This document shows, one piece after another, positions 56,904 to 64,000 of a stretch of DNA of 64,000 nucleotides. The notes below the pieces were generated by a model. The model ran no database searches. It was not told the DNA's origin and saw only the letters and a program-made list of their open reading frames with translations. The position numbers and the translations under genes are program-made. This DNA comes from Pseudomonadota bacterium (GTDB taxonomy: Bacteria > Pseudomonadota > Gammaproteobacteria > Steroidobacterales > Steroidobacteraceae), in NCBI GenBank assembly GCA_016705325.1, contig JADIYJ010000007.1:1-64000 (forward strand), read 5' to 3'. Every line of letters starts with the position of its first letter. Within the stretch, counting starts at the first letter, position 1.

Positions 56904-59205
56904 TGAACCGGACCGGCGCCTGTGGTCGCCGACGCGCCGCGGTCGGCGCACATGGCCGGCCCTGTGCGCACTCGCGCTCGCAGCCTGCGCAGTGGTGACG
57001 GCGCGCGCGGAGCCGGGTGCGGGTGCGATTGACGGACGGGTAGAACGACTGCTCGGCCAGATGACTCTCGCCGAGAAGATTGGCCAGTTGACGCTGGTGC
57101 ATGTCGAGCCCGGCGAGCTCCCGGGCGACCTGCGCGCGGCCGTCCGGGCGGGCAAGGCAGGTGCCGTGCTCGATGTGGTCGACGTCGCAACGGTCAACGA
57201 ATTGCAGCGCATCGCGGCGCACGACAGTCGCCTCGGCATTCCGCTGCTGGTGGGGCGCGACGTTATCCACGGCTTCAAGACCGTGTTGCCGATACCACTC
57301 GGCCAGGCCGCGGCCTGGAATCCGGACCTCGTGCAGCAGGGCGCGCGCATGGCCGCGCTCGAGGCAGCAGCCTCCGGGGTGAACTGGACCTTTGCGCCGA
57401 TGATCGACATCGCGCGTGATCCGCGCTGGGGGCGCATCGCCGAGAGTTTCGGCGAGGATTCCCACCTGGCTGCGGTGCTCGGCGCTGCTGCGATCCGCGG
57501 CTTCCAGGGCGACGGCCTGTCGCGGCCGGGTGCGATCGCGGCCTGCGCCAAGCATTTCGTCGGTTACGGGGCGAGTGAAGGCGGGCGCGACTACGGCTAT
57601 GTCGGGATCCCCGAAGTCGACTTGCGAAACGTCCACATGCCGCCCTTCCGGGCCGCGGCGGACGCAGGTGTTGCCACCTTCATGGCCGCGTTCAGTGACG
57701 TCAATGGCGTTCCCGCGTCGGCCAATCCCTTCCTCCTGCGAACGGTGTTGCGCGGCGAATGGAAATTCCCGGGCTTCGTCGTGAGCGACTGGGATTCAAT
57801 CGTCGACATGGTGGTGCATGGACTCGTCGCCAATGACGAGGAGGCCGCGCTCGCCGCGCTGAGCGCCGGCGTGGACATGGAGATGGTGAGCACGACCTAC
57901 CGTGACCACCTGCCCGGGCTGCTCGCCGCAAAGCGCATCGACCCGCGGCTGCTGGACAACGCCGTGCGCAACGTGCTGCGGGTGAAATTGCAGCTTGGAC
58001 TGTTTGAGCGAACGGCGACGGATCCCGCCGCGTATCCGGGCGTGGCGAGCGCCGCCAACCTTGCGCTTGCGCGCGAACTGGCGACGCAGAGCCTGGTACT
58101 GCTGCAGAACCGCAATGGCGTGTTGCCGCTCGCACCGCAAAGGCTGCATTCGCTCGCCGTGATCGGCCCGCTGGCCGACGACGCCTACGAGCAGCTTGGC
58201 ACGTGGGCTCCCGACGGCGACCCGGCGCTGAGCCGGACGCCGCTGCAGGCAATCCGGGAAACCGTGGGTGCGCGCGTTACCGTTCGGCACGTACGGGCGA
58301 TGGCAACGACCCGCACTGTGACGACCGCGGGATTCACCGAGGCCGTGGCCGCGGCGAGTGGTGCCGATGCGTCCGTGTTGTTCCTCGGGGAGGAATCGAT
58401 CCTGTCTGGCGAATCGCACTCGCGCGCAAGCATCGACCTGCCCGGCAACCAGCTGGACCTCGTGCGGGCCGTGAAGCGCGCCGGCAAGCCGGTCATCGTG
58501 GTGATCCTTGCCGGTCGGCCGCTGACGATCGAACCCATCCTCGCGCATGCCGACGCGGTCCTGTACGCATGGCATCCTGGCGTCATGGCGGGCCCTGCGA
58601 TCGCCGACATCCTGTTCGGCGTCGAATCGCCTTCGGGCAAGTTGCCGGTGACGTTTCCGCGCGTAGTCGGTCAGGTGCCGCTGTACTACGCCCATCGCAG
58701 CACAGGCAAGCCGGCGTCACAGGCGAGCTTCCTGCACATCGACGACATTGCGGCGCGGACGCCGCAGGCGGGCTTGAAGAACGCATCGCAGTACCTGGAC
58801 GCGGGTTACGCGCCGCTGTATGAATTTGGCTACGGCCTGTCGTACACGAGCTTCACTTATGCCGACATTGCGGTCGCGCCGACCCGCGCTCGCGTTGGCG
58901 TGCCTATCTCCGTGCGCGCCGTCGTGAGGAATGTGGGTCAGGTCGCAGGGGACGAGGTGGCGCAGTTGTACGTCCGGGACCTCGTGGGCAGTGTCACGCG
59001 ACCGGTGCGGGAGCTGAAGGGTTTCCAGCGCATCCATCTCGAGCCCGGCGAGAGCCGCGAGGTTGCGTTTCAGCTGTCAGCTGACGACCTGGCGTTCTAC
59101 GGCCGCGACCTGACGCGCGCGGTCGAGCCGGGCTCGTTTCACGTGTGGATCGGAGGCAGTTCCTCTGCGGACCTGCGTGCGGACTTCGAGCTGACCGCCG
59201 ACTGA
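56904..59205 (+). CDS. exported GH3 beta-glucosidase (BglX-like), N-terminus uncertain
   Basis: The GH3 protein of about 760 residues has KIGQLTLVH, GRDVIHGFKT, NWTFAPMIDIARDPRWGR, KHFVGYGASEGGRDY and the nucleophile Asp in GFVVSDWDS. The GH3 C-domain has the likely acid/base Glu in FLGEESILSGE. A fibronectin III-like domain ends it. The leader WPALCALALAACAVVTARAEP lies in frame, but no ATG does. ATG 56904 in a neighbouring frame gives MNRTGACG, so a one-base indel around 56930-56945 is likely. It should be periplasmic and cut beta-linked glucans, possibly product or precursor of the divergent NdvB-like synthase (inference). Confidence 0.88.
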
Positions 59206-59219
59206 GCGATCCGCCTGGC

Positions 59220-60677
59220 TCAGAATTTCCAGACGAGGTTCAGCTGCAGCGTGTCGAACGACGGCGTGCCGGTGGCGTTCTCGAAATCCATCCAGCGCAT
59301 CCGGTAAGCACCGTCGGCCGCGAGCGAATTGCTGAAGTTGTAGCGCATGCCGATGCCTACTTCGTAGGCCAGGCCGTCGACCGTCCGCGTGTCCTGCCAG
59401 GATGTGCAGATGTATCCCCACCATGGGTGCCACCAGCAGCCGACTTCCGGCGGCGCGGATGCGATGTTGGTGTCGACCCAGGCCCAGCCCAGGCCGCCAA
59501 CGACGTAAGGCGTGAACGGGCCAGTCAGGAAGGTGTACGCGGCATCGAACATCAACGACATCGTGTCGAGGCTGCCTTCGATCGCAAACGTGTCGCCGGG
59601 TGTGTCACCCGCTACGTCAGCAGTGTAATCCTTGCTGTCGTACGTGAAGGTCGAACCAACCCGCAGGCGGTCGGTGAAGTGGTAGCCGGCGCCGGCCATG
59701 AAACCGAAACCGCTGTCGATCGCGGCCGTCGTGCCGCCGTCGAAGTCGACGTCGCTCGAATTGGCAGCGATGACGCCGACGGTGGCTTCCCATTGCCCGG
59801 CCTGCGGCGGTGCACCTCCGAGCTGCCATCCGCCGCCACCGCTGTCGCCCGCGGTGCCTGCGGCGGCAGTCCCAGCGACTGCGGCTCCCGCGGCCATCTG
59901 ATCGGGAGCGATACTTGCGTTGGCCATGCGGACGCTGTCCGCGACCTGTGCCAGGTCGTCGATCTCCAGCCTGCGGTACGCAGCCGCCAGGATCTTGAGT
60001 GCGTCGTCCACGGCCGGCGCACCGTCGAAGCCGGTGATGACGCCCTTGGCGCGATTGGCCGCCCCTACGTAGGCGCCACGCTTGAGGTAGAAGCGCGCCA
60101 CCGCGATTTCGTAATCAGCCAGCCGGTTGCGCAGGTAAATCATGCGCTGGCGCGCATCGGCGGCGTACGGGCTCTTCGGGTACTGCTGCACGAGCATCTG
60201 GAAGGCCTGGAACGACTTGCTTGCTCCTTGCGGTGGGCGCTTGGCGATGTCGGCCTTGAACTTGCGCTCGAGCCAGTTGGCTCCCGACTCGAAATACACG
60301 AGGCCGCGGACGTAGTAGGCGTAGTCGACTCGCGGATGGGTGGGGTTTTCGCGGATGAACTGATCCGCCTGGTCGATCGCTGCGTCGGCCGACCGGTTCT
60401 TGTAGTACGCGTAGATCAGGTCCAACTGGCCCTGCTTGGCCTGCTCGCTGAACGGGTAGCGCGCCTCGAGCATCTCGTAGCGCTGGATGGCGCCCGGGTA
60501 GTCGTTGCTCTTGATGTCCTTGATCGCCTCGCGGTAGATCTGTTCCGGCGAGCCCTCGATGACCTTGTCTCCGTCGTTCTTGTCCCAGAACTTGAGGCTG
60601 CTGCAGCCGCCGGCGCCCAGCAGGGTCAGCGCGAGCAGAGCCGAAGCGAGTGAACGTCGGGGAAAGGCAGCGGCCAT
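59220..60677 (-). CDS. bamD: BamD lipoprotein fused to a C-terminal outer-membrane beta-barrel
   Basis: The 485-residue protein starts at ATG 60677 (AGGA upstream). Its lipobox LLGAGGC puts the lipid on Cys25. Residues 26-253 are a normal BamD with TPR-like repeats (YREAIKDIKSNDYPGAIQRYEMLEARYPFSEQAKQG, FIRENPTHPRVDYAYYVRGLVYF, KSPYAADARQRMIYLRNRLADYEI). Residues 254-293 are an Ala/Gly-rich linker. Residues 294-485 form an eight-stranded-barrel-like domain (EATVGVIAANSSDVDFDGG, GFMAGAGYHFTDRLRVGSTFTYD, VVGGLGWAWVDTNI, YEVGIGMRYNFSNSLAADGAYRMRW) ending TLQLNLVWKF with a terminal Phe. BamD is usually about 250 residues. The fusion is one continuous frame. rluD is divergent, as in E. coli. Confidence 0.88.
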   Translation of the reverse strand: MAAAFPRRSLASALLALTLLGAGGCSSLKFWDKNDGDKVIEGSPEQIYREAIKDIKSNDYPGAIQRYEMLEARYPFSEQAKQGQLDLIYAYYKNRSADAAIDQADQFIRENPTHPRVDYAYYVRGLVYFESGANWLERKFKADIAKRPPQGASKSFQAFQMLVQQYPKSPYAADARQRMIYLRNRLADYEIAVARFYLKRGAYVGAANRAKGVITGFDGAPAVDDALKILAAAYRRLEIDDLAQVADSVRMANASIAPDQMAAGAAVAGTAAAGTAGDSGGGGWQLGGAPPQAGQWEATVGVIAANSSDVDFDGGTTAAIDSGFGFMAGAGYHFTDRLRVGSTFTYDSKDYTADVAGDTPGDTFAIEGSLDTMSLMFDAAYTFLTGPFTPYVVGGLGWAWVDTNIASAPPEVGCWWHPWWGYICTSWQDTRTVDGLAYEVGIGMRYNFSNSLAADGAYRMRWMDFENATGTPSFDTLQLNLVWKF

Positions 60678-60716
60678 GCGGAGATCCTGGGTCAAGCCCG
60701 GCGGAAGGGCGTGAAG

Positions 60717-60726
60717 TATATAGAAT
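60717..60726 (+). promoter_or_regulatory. possible -10 region between bamD and rluD
   Basis: TATATAGAAT lies 8-18 bases ahead of the rluD start in the 57-base gap. Read on the minus strand the same AT-rich block gives ATTCTATATACTTC, which could serve bamD. No -35 is clear for either direction, so only the AT-rich block is supported. Confidence 0.3.
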
Positions 60727-60734
60727 TCGACCCC

Positions 60735-61700
60735 ATGCCGACCTCAACCGTTCAACTCAGCCTGCAGATTCCCGACGCCGAAGCGGGCCAGCGGCTCGAC
60801 CAGGCGCTCGCCCGCCTGCTGCCCGACTACTCCCGCAGCCGCCTGAAGACGTGGATCGAGGCCGGTGAAGTGTTGGTCGACGGGTCCATTCGCCGTCCCA
60901 GAGACAAGGTCAACGGCGGTGAACTGGTCACGGTCGCCGGCACCGTGACCGAGGAATCGACCGCGGCGGCGCAGGCCATCCCGCTCGTGATGGCGTACGA
61001 GGACAAGCACGTCTTCATGGTCGACAAACCCGCTGGACTGGTCGTGCATCCAGGCGCCGGCAACCCCGACCAGACGCTGCAGAACGCCCTGTTGTCGCGC
61101 GACCCCGAGCTTGGCAAGTTGCCTCGTGCGGGTATCGTGCACCGGCTCGACAAGGACACGAGTGGACTGTTGATCGTGGCCCGTTCGCTCAAGGCGCACA
61201 CCGCGCTGGTGCGGATGCTCGAAGCGCGCCAAATTCACCGCGAATACGAAGCCATCTGCCGGGGCGTGATGACGGCGGGCGGCACGATCGACGCGCCGAT
61301 CGACCGGCATCCGACGGACCGCGTGCGCATGGCGATCCGCGACGGCGGTCGCGATGCCGTCACGCATTACCGCGTGATCCGGCGTTTCCGTGCGCACACG
61401 CACGTCCGCGTGCAGCTCGAAACCGGTCGCACGCACCAGATCCGCGTGCACCTCGCGCACGTCAATTACCCGATCGTCGGCGACCGCGTGTACGGCGGCC
61501 GGCTCGCGCTGCCGAAAGGCGCGACCGAAGAGTTGCGCACCGCGTTGCGTGAATTCCCGCGACAGGCGCTGCACGCTGCGAGGCTGCAATTGGCGCATCC
61601 CGTGACGGGCAAACCGCTCGAAGCGCAGGCGCCGCTGCCCGGCGACATGCTGGGACTCCTGGCTGTGCTCGCCGCAGATCTCGCCACCACCAGGGCATGA
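60735..61700 (+). CDS. rluD: 23S rRNA pseudouridine synthase (RluD type)
   Basis: RluD converts U1911, U1915 and U1917 of 23S rRNA to pseudouridine. The 321-residue protein has an S4 RNA-binding domain at the N-terminus (AGQRLDQALARLLPDYSRSRLKTWIEAGEVLVDG). The catalytic Asp is in HRLDKDTSGLLIVA. QLETGRTHQIRVHLAH and HAARLQLAHPVTG are normal. ATG 60735 is chosen on position; a longer reading would overlap the bamD leader region. Its stop overlaps the pgeF ATG by four bases. Assignment to RluD over RluC rests on length and the bamD-rluD-pgeF order. Confidence 0.95.
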   Translation: MPTSTVQLSLQIPDAEAGQRLDQALARLLPDYSRSRLKTWIEAGEVLVDGSIRRPRDKVNGGELVTVAGTVTEESTAAAQAIPLVMAYEDKHVFMVDKPAGLVVHPGAGNPDQTLQNALLSRDPELGKLPRAGIVHRLDKDTSGLLIVARSLKAHTALVRMLEARQIHREYEAICRGVMTAGGTIDAPIDRHPTDRVRMAIRDGGRDAVTHYRVIRRFRAHTHVRVQLETGRTHQIRVHLAHVNYPIVGDRVYGGRLALPKGATEELRTALREFPRQALHAARLQLAHPVTGKPLEAQAPLPGDMLGLLAVLAADLATTRA

Positions 61701-62530
61701 CGCAAGGCGTGTCTTCGCCGCGAGGTTCATGGCTGACGCCCGGCTGGGACGTCGCGCCGAACGTGCACGCGCTCTCGACGCTGCGCGGCGGCGGCTTGAG
61801 CGCGAAGCCTTACGCGAGTTTCAATCTCGCCCAGCACGTCGGTGACGATCCGGAGCACGTGCGTGCGAACCGTGCGTTGCTGCGAGCCGCAGCGAAGCTG
61901 CCGGCGGAGCCGCTCTGGCTCGAGCAGGTGCACGGCAGCCACGTCGTCGAACATCCCGGGCCTGCCGCGACCGGGACCGCGCCGCCGCGTGCCGACGCCG
62001 CCGTGGCTTTCGGGCCCGGCCGCGTCTGCGTGGTGATGACGGCCGATTGCCTGCCGGTCGTGTTCGCGGATCGTGCGGGCACACGAATCGGTGTGGCGCA
62101 TGCGGGTTGGCGCGGGCTCGTCGGCGGTGTGCTCGAAGCCACCGTGGCTGCGCTGCAGGCGGATCCCGCACAGCTCGTTGCGTGGCTCGGGCCGGCGATC
62201 GGGCCCGCTGCGTTTGAAGTCGGGGCCGAGGTGCGTGACGCGTTCGTCGCACGTGACGCTGCGAACGACGACGCGCTCATGCGCAACGCGACCGGCCGCT
62301 TCCAGGCCGACTTGTACCGCCTGGCGCGCCGCGCGCTGGCTCGCGTCGGCGTCCATCGCGTCAGTGGCGGGGGGCGCTGCACGCAGCGTGAGACTGCGGA
62401 ATTCTTTTCCTTCCGGCGCGACGGCGGCCGGACCGGCCGCATGGCGACGCTGGCGTGGCTTGCGCCCGGCGCCACCATCGCCAGCACCGAAACTGCCTCG
62501 GTTTCGCGCAAGGATCGCGTGCTAACCTGA
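61697..62530 (+). CDS. pgeF: PgeF/YfiH-family multicopper-like purine nucleosidase
   Basis: The 277-residue protein overlaps rluD by four bases, the usual order. It has the family elements WLEQVHGSHVV, MTADCLPVVFAD with the catalytic Cys, and VAHAGWRGLVGGV with the zinc His. GGGRCTQRETAEFFSFRRDGG ends the domain. The family (DUF152, laccase-like, also called polyphenol oxidase) cleaves purine nucleosides and helps keep peptidoglycan correct in E. coli (PgeF). A tail of about 20 residues after LAWLAP is variable. It is intact. Confidence 0.92.
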   Translation: MTQGVSSPRGSWLTPGWDVAPNVHALSTLRGGGLSAKPYASFNLAQHVGDDPEHVRANRALLRAAAKLPAEPLWLEQVHGSHVVEHPGPAATGTAPPRADAAVAFGPGRVCVVMTADCLPVVFADRAGTRIGVAHAGWRGLVGGVLEATVAALQADPAQLVAWLGPAIGPAAFEVGAEVRDAFVARDAANDDALMRNATGRFQADLYRLARRALARVGVHRVSGGGRCTQRETAEFFSFRRDGGRTGRMATLAWLAPGATIASTETASVSRKDRVLT

Positions 62531-62566
62531 CCGGTATTCCCAGCTCCGCACGCAGAAGAACGACCC

Positions 62567-63346
62567 TTGAGCAGCCTGACCCTGATCGTCGTGTTCACGG
62601 CGCTGAGCGGCGTATTGAGCGCCCTGGCGGCGGGCGTGTTCCTGGCGCTCGACGCGCGCTGGCGCACGGCCATGCTGCCGCACCTCGTCAGCTTTGCGAC
62701 CGGCACGCTGCTGGGCGCCGCGTTCCTCGGCCTGATTCCACACGCGCTCGACGGCGCCGGCGCCGGCTCGGCCCATCGGGTCGGCCTCGCCCTGCTGATC
62801 GGCATCCTGCTGTTTTTCATGCTCGAGAAATTCGTGCTCTGGCGTCACTGCCACGACGACCCCTGCGAAATGCATTCGCCCGGCCATGACGCGCGCGACC
62901 GCGCCTCGGCCAACCTGATCCTGGCCGGCGACACGCTCCACAACCTGCTTGACGGCGTGCTGGTGGCGGCCGCGTTCATGACCAACCCGCAACTCGGCAT
63001 CGTCACGGCGCTGGCCGTGTTCGCCCACGAGATCCCGCAGGAAGTCGGCGACCTCGCGATCCTGCTTCATGGCGGCTTCAGCCGCGCCCGGGCGATGACC
63101 CTGAATCTGGTCTCCAGCCTGACCTCGGTCGTCGGCGGCGTGATCGCGTATTACGCGCTCACTACCGCGCTGGACTTCCTGCCCTATGCGCTGGCATTGG
63201 CCGCCGCGAGCTTCATTTACGTGGCCGTGGCCGATTTGATCCCCGGGTTGCACCGTCGCGTGGACCTGCGTGCCAGCCTTGGCCAGGTGCTGTTCATCGC
63301 GCTGGGAGTGGCGCTGGTGTTCTTGACGCATCAGGGCATGCATTAG
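62567..63346 (+). CDS. ZIP-family divalent metal transporter
   Basis: A ZIP protein of about 259 residues with several membrane helices (LIVVFTALSGVLSALAAGVFL, LVSFATGTLLGAAFLGLIPHAL). The two ZIP signature helices are GDTLHNLLDGVLVAAAFM and FAHEIPQEVGDLAILLHGGF, which contain the metal-binding His, Asn, Asp and Glu residues. A His/Cys-rich loop (RHCHDDPCEMHSPGHD) before them may bind zinc or iron. TTG 62567 is the start; no ATG is in frame nearby. It inserts between pgeF and clpB, which are adjacent in E. coli. The closest group is the ZupT/GufA type. The stop is followed at once by a purine-rich tract. Confidence 0.9.
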   Translation: MSSLTLIVVFTALSGVLSALAAGVFLALDARWRTAMLPHLVSFATGTLLGAAFLGLIPHALDGAGAGSAHRVGLALLIGILLFFMLEKFVLWRHCHDDPCEMHSPGHDARDRASANLILAGDTLHNLLDGVLVAAAFMTNPQLGIVTALAVFAHEIPQEVGDLAILLHGGFSRARAMTLNLVSSLTSVVGGVIAYYALTTALDFLPYALALAAASFIYVAVADLIPGLHRRVDLRASLGQVLFIALGVALVFLTHQGMH

Positions 63347-63656
63347 GAAGGGGGGAAGGGGGGAAGGGAGGAAGGGGGGAAGGGGGGAAGGGAGGAAGGG
63401 GGGAAGGGAGGAAGGGGGGAAGGGAGGAAGGATAGGAAGGGGAGGAAGGCCCGGAAGGACAGGAAGGACAGGAAGGACAGGAAGGACAGGAAGGACAGGA
63501 AGGGGAGGAAGTGGAAGAAGTGGAAGAAGTGGAAGAAGTGGAAGAAGTGGAAGAAGTGGAAGAAGTGACACCTTCCGCCCTTCCGCCCTTCCGCCCTTCC
63601 GCCCTTCCGCCCTTCCGCCCTTCCGGGCCTTCCGCCCTTCCTCCCCTTCCTCCCCC
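63346..63656. repeat. polypurine-polypyrimidine tandem repeat tract before clpB
   Basis: Four blocks follow one another. First come 8-bp units GGAAGGGG/GGAAGGGA (63346-63440), then 9-bp AGGAAGGAC repeats (about five copies, 63460-63505). Next are six 9-bp GTGGAAGAA copies (63511-63564). Last, after CACC, are 8-bp TTCCGCCC units on the opposite strand bias (63571-63655). The last block can pair with the first to give a large hairpin. It separates the ZIP gene from clpB. Open frames through it (Glu-Val or Phe-Leu-Pro repeats) are artefacts of the repeat. Confidence 0.9.
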
Positions 63657-63716
63657 TTTTATCTCGCGGCTCCGGCCCCACTTCTGGGCGCATACCGTCC
63701 CACGGACAGAGCCCCC

Positions 63717-64000
63717 ATGCGCCAAGACAAATTCACGACCAAGCTCCAGGCCGCGCTCGCCGAATCGCAATCGCTCGCCCTCGGCCGCGACCACCAGATC
63801 ATCGAGCCCGTGCACCTGATGCAGGCCCTGCTGGACCAGCAGGGCGGCACCGTGCGGCCGTTGCTCGACAAGTGCGGTGCCAACATCAACACGCTGCGGT
63901 CGCAGTTGCGTGAAGCGCTCGACCGGCTGCCCAAGGTGGAGGGTACCGGCGGCGAAGTGCACCTTTCGAACGACCTCGGGCGACTGCTGAACCTCACCGA
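63717..64000 (+). CDS. clpB: ClpB chaperone, N-terminal part (gene runs off the window)
   Basis: The first 94 residues of the ClpB disaggregase are seen from ATG 63717. The Clp N-domain is clear: RQDKFTTKLQAALAESQSLALGRDHQIIEPVHLMQALLDQ and the second repeat LRSQLREALDRLPKVEGTGGEVHLSNDLGRLLNL. ClpB works with DnaK to rescue aggregated proteins. It follows pgeF as in E. coli. A heat-shock promoter is expected but no consensus -35 is found; CCCCACTT at 63676-63683 is only a weak match to a sigma-32 -10 box. The tract just upstream may affect its expression. Confidence 0.95.
   Translation, partial: MRQDKFTTKLQAALAESQSLALGRDHQIIEPVHLMQALLDQQGGTVRPLLDKCGANINTLRSQLREALDRLPKVEGTGGEVHLSNDLGRLLNLT

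Noticed and set aside
63676..63683. Sigma-32 promoter for clpB
   Set aside because: CCCCACTT is a weak -10 match, and no CTTGAAA-like -35 lies 13-15 bases upstream.
62522..63693. Minus-strand frames rich in Leu-Pro and Phe-Leu
   Set aside because: Same tandem repeat read on the other strand; no start context or function.
63511..63819. Open frame with Glu-Val repeats in the purine tract
   Set aside because: It is a product of the 9-bp tandem repeat and then runs out of frame into clpB.
1..64000. tRNA, rRNA, CRISPR or insertion sequences
   Set aside because: No cloverleaf arms, rRNA signatures, regularly spaced direct repeats of 25-40 bases or transposase genes were seen by eye; a tRNAscan or CRISPR search was not possible.

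Overview
The window is high-GC DNA from a gammaproteobacterium of uncertain order. The best lineage clue is the right end, where bamD (minus strand) faces rluD, pgeF and clpB (plus strand). This is the same order as in Escherichia coli, with a ZIP-family metal transporter inserted before clpB. TtcA, DksA/TraR, PhaR/phasin, a TonB-dependent receptor and TPR-sulfotransferases fit a free-living, polymer-storing gammaproteobacterium. No rRNA, tRNA, CRISPR array, integrase or insertion sequence was recognised.

Layout. 0.1-2.5 kb: a TauE/SafE permease, a cupin and a two-domain retropepsin-like protease, all with frame breaks. 2.5-14 kb: three TPR-sulfotransferases, a TonB-dependent receptor, a TPR-aspartyl/asparaginyl hydroxylase, a DUF192 protein and a lipoprotein. 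14-15.5 kb: a HAAS/sensor membrane protein with its PadR regulator and a clear palindromic operator. 15.5-19 kb: glycogen synthesis (glgC, glgA) around a LEA14-like lipoprotein. 19-21.6 kb: an AraC-Ogt DNA repair protein and a PHA granule group (phaR, phasin, MaoC hydratase). 21.7-28.7 kb: cysK, an RND efflux pair and an M32 carboxypeptidase homologue. 28.9-34.9 kb: a hybrid histidine kinase, a response regulator with degenerate GGDEF and EAL domains, and ttcA. 35-41.5 kb: a DUF4382 lipoprotein, an APC permease, and a tight three-gene operon of phosphatase/ADP-ribosylglycohydrolase-like, metallopeptidase and ATP-grasp proteins. 41.5-49.9 kb: dksA-like, M49-like peptidase, pirin, small envelope proteins and a GDPD. 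49.9-59.2 kb: a giant FAD/FeS dehydrogenase, an NdvB-like GH17-GT2 glucan synthase and a GH3 glucosidase. 59.2-64 kb: bamD fused to an outer-membrane barrel, rluD, pgeF, a ZIP transporter, a purine/pyrimidine repeat tract and the 5' part of clpB.

Two things cut across the window. First, a family of long intergenic hairpins (near 17.48, 35.02, 36.30 and 41.49 kb) shares a conserved loop while the stem sequence differs from copy to copy and stays self-complementary. Second, about eighteen genes carry frame breaks, and at least two (a sulfotransferase and the APC permease) also seem to lack 150-190 bp internally. Long genes elsewhere, such as the 4-kb dehydrogenase and the 2.7-kb glucan synthase, are intact. 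Local sequence or assembly error explains much of this, but real gene decay cannot be excluded from sequence alone. Where I call a frameshifted gene, the coordinates span the reconstructed gene and the break points are given.

The strongest candidates for something undescribed are the loop-conserved hairpin family, the BamD-barrel fusion, and the operon encoding a dual-specificity phosphatase fused to a metal-site-deficient ADP-ribosylglycohydrolase with a metallopeptidase and an ATP-grasp ligase.
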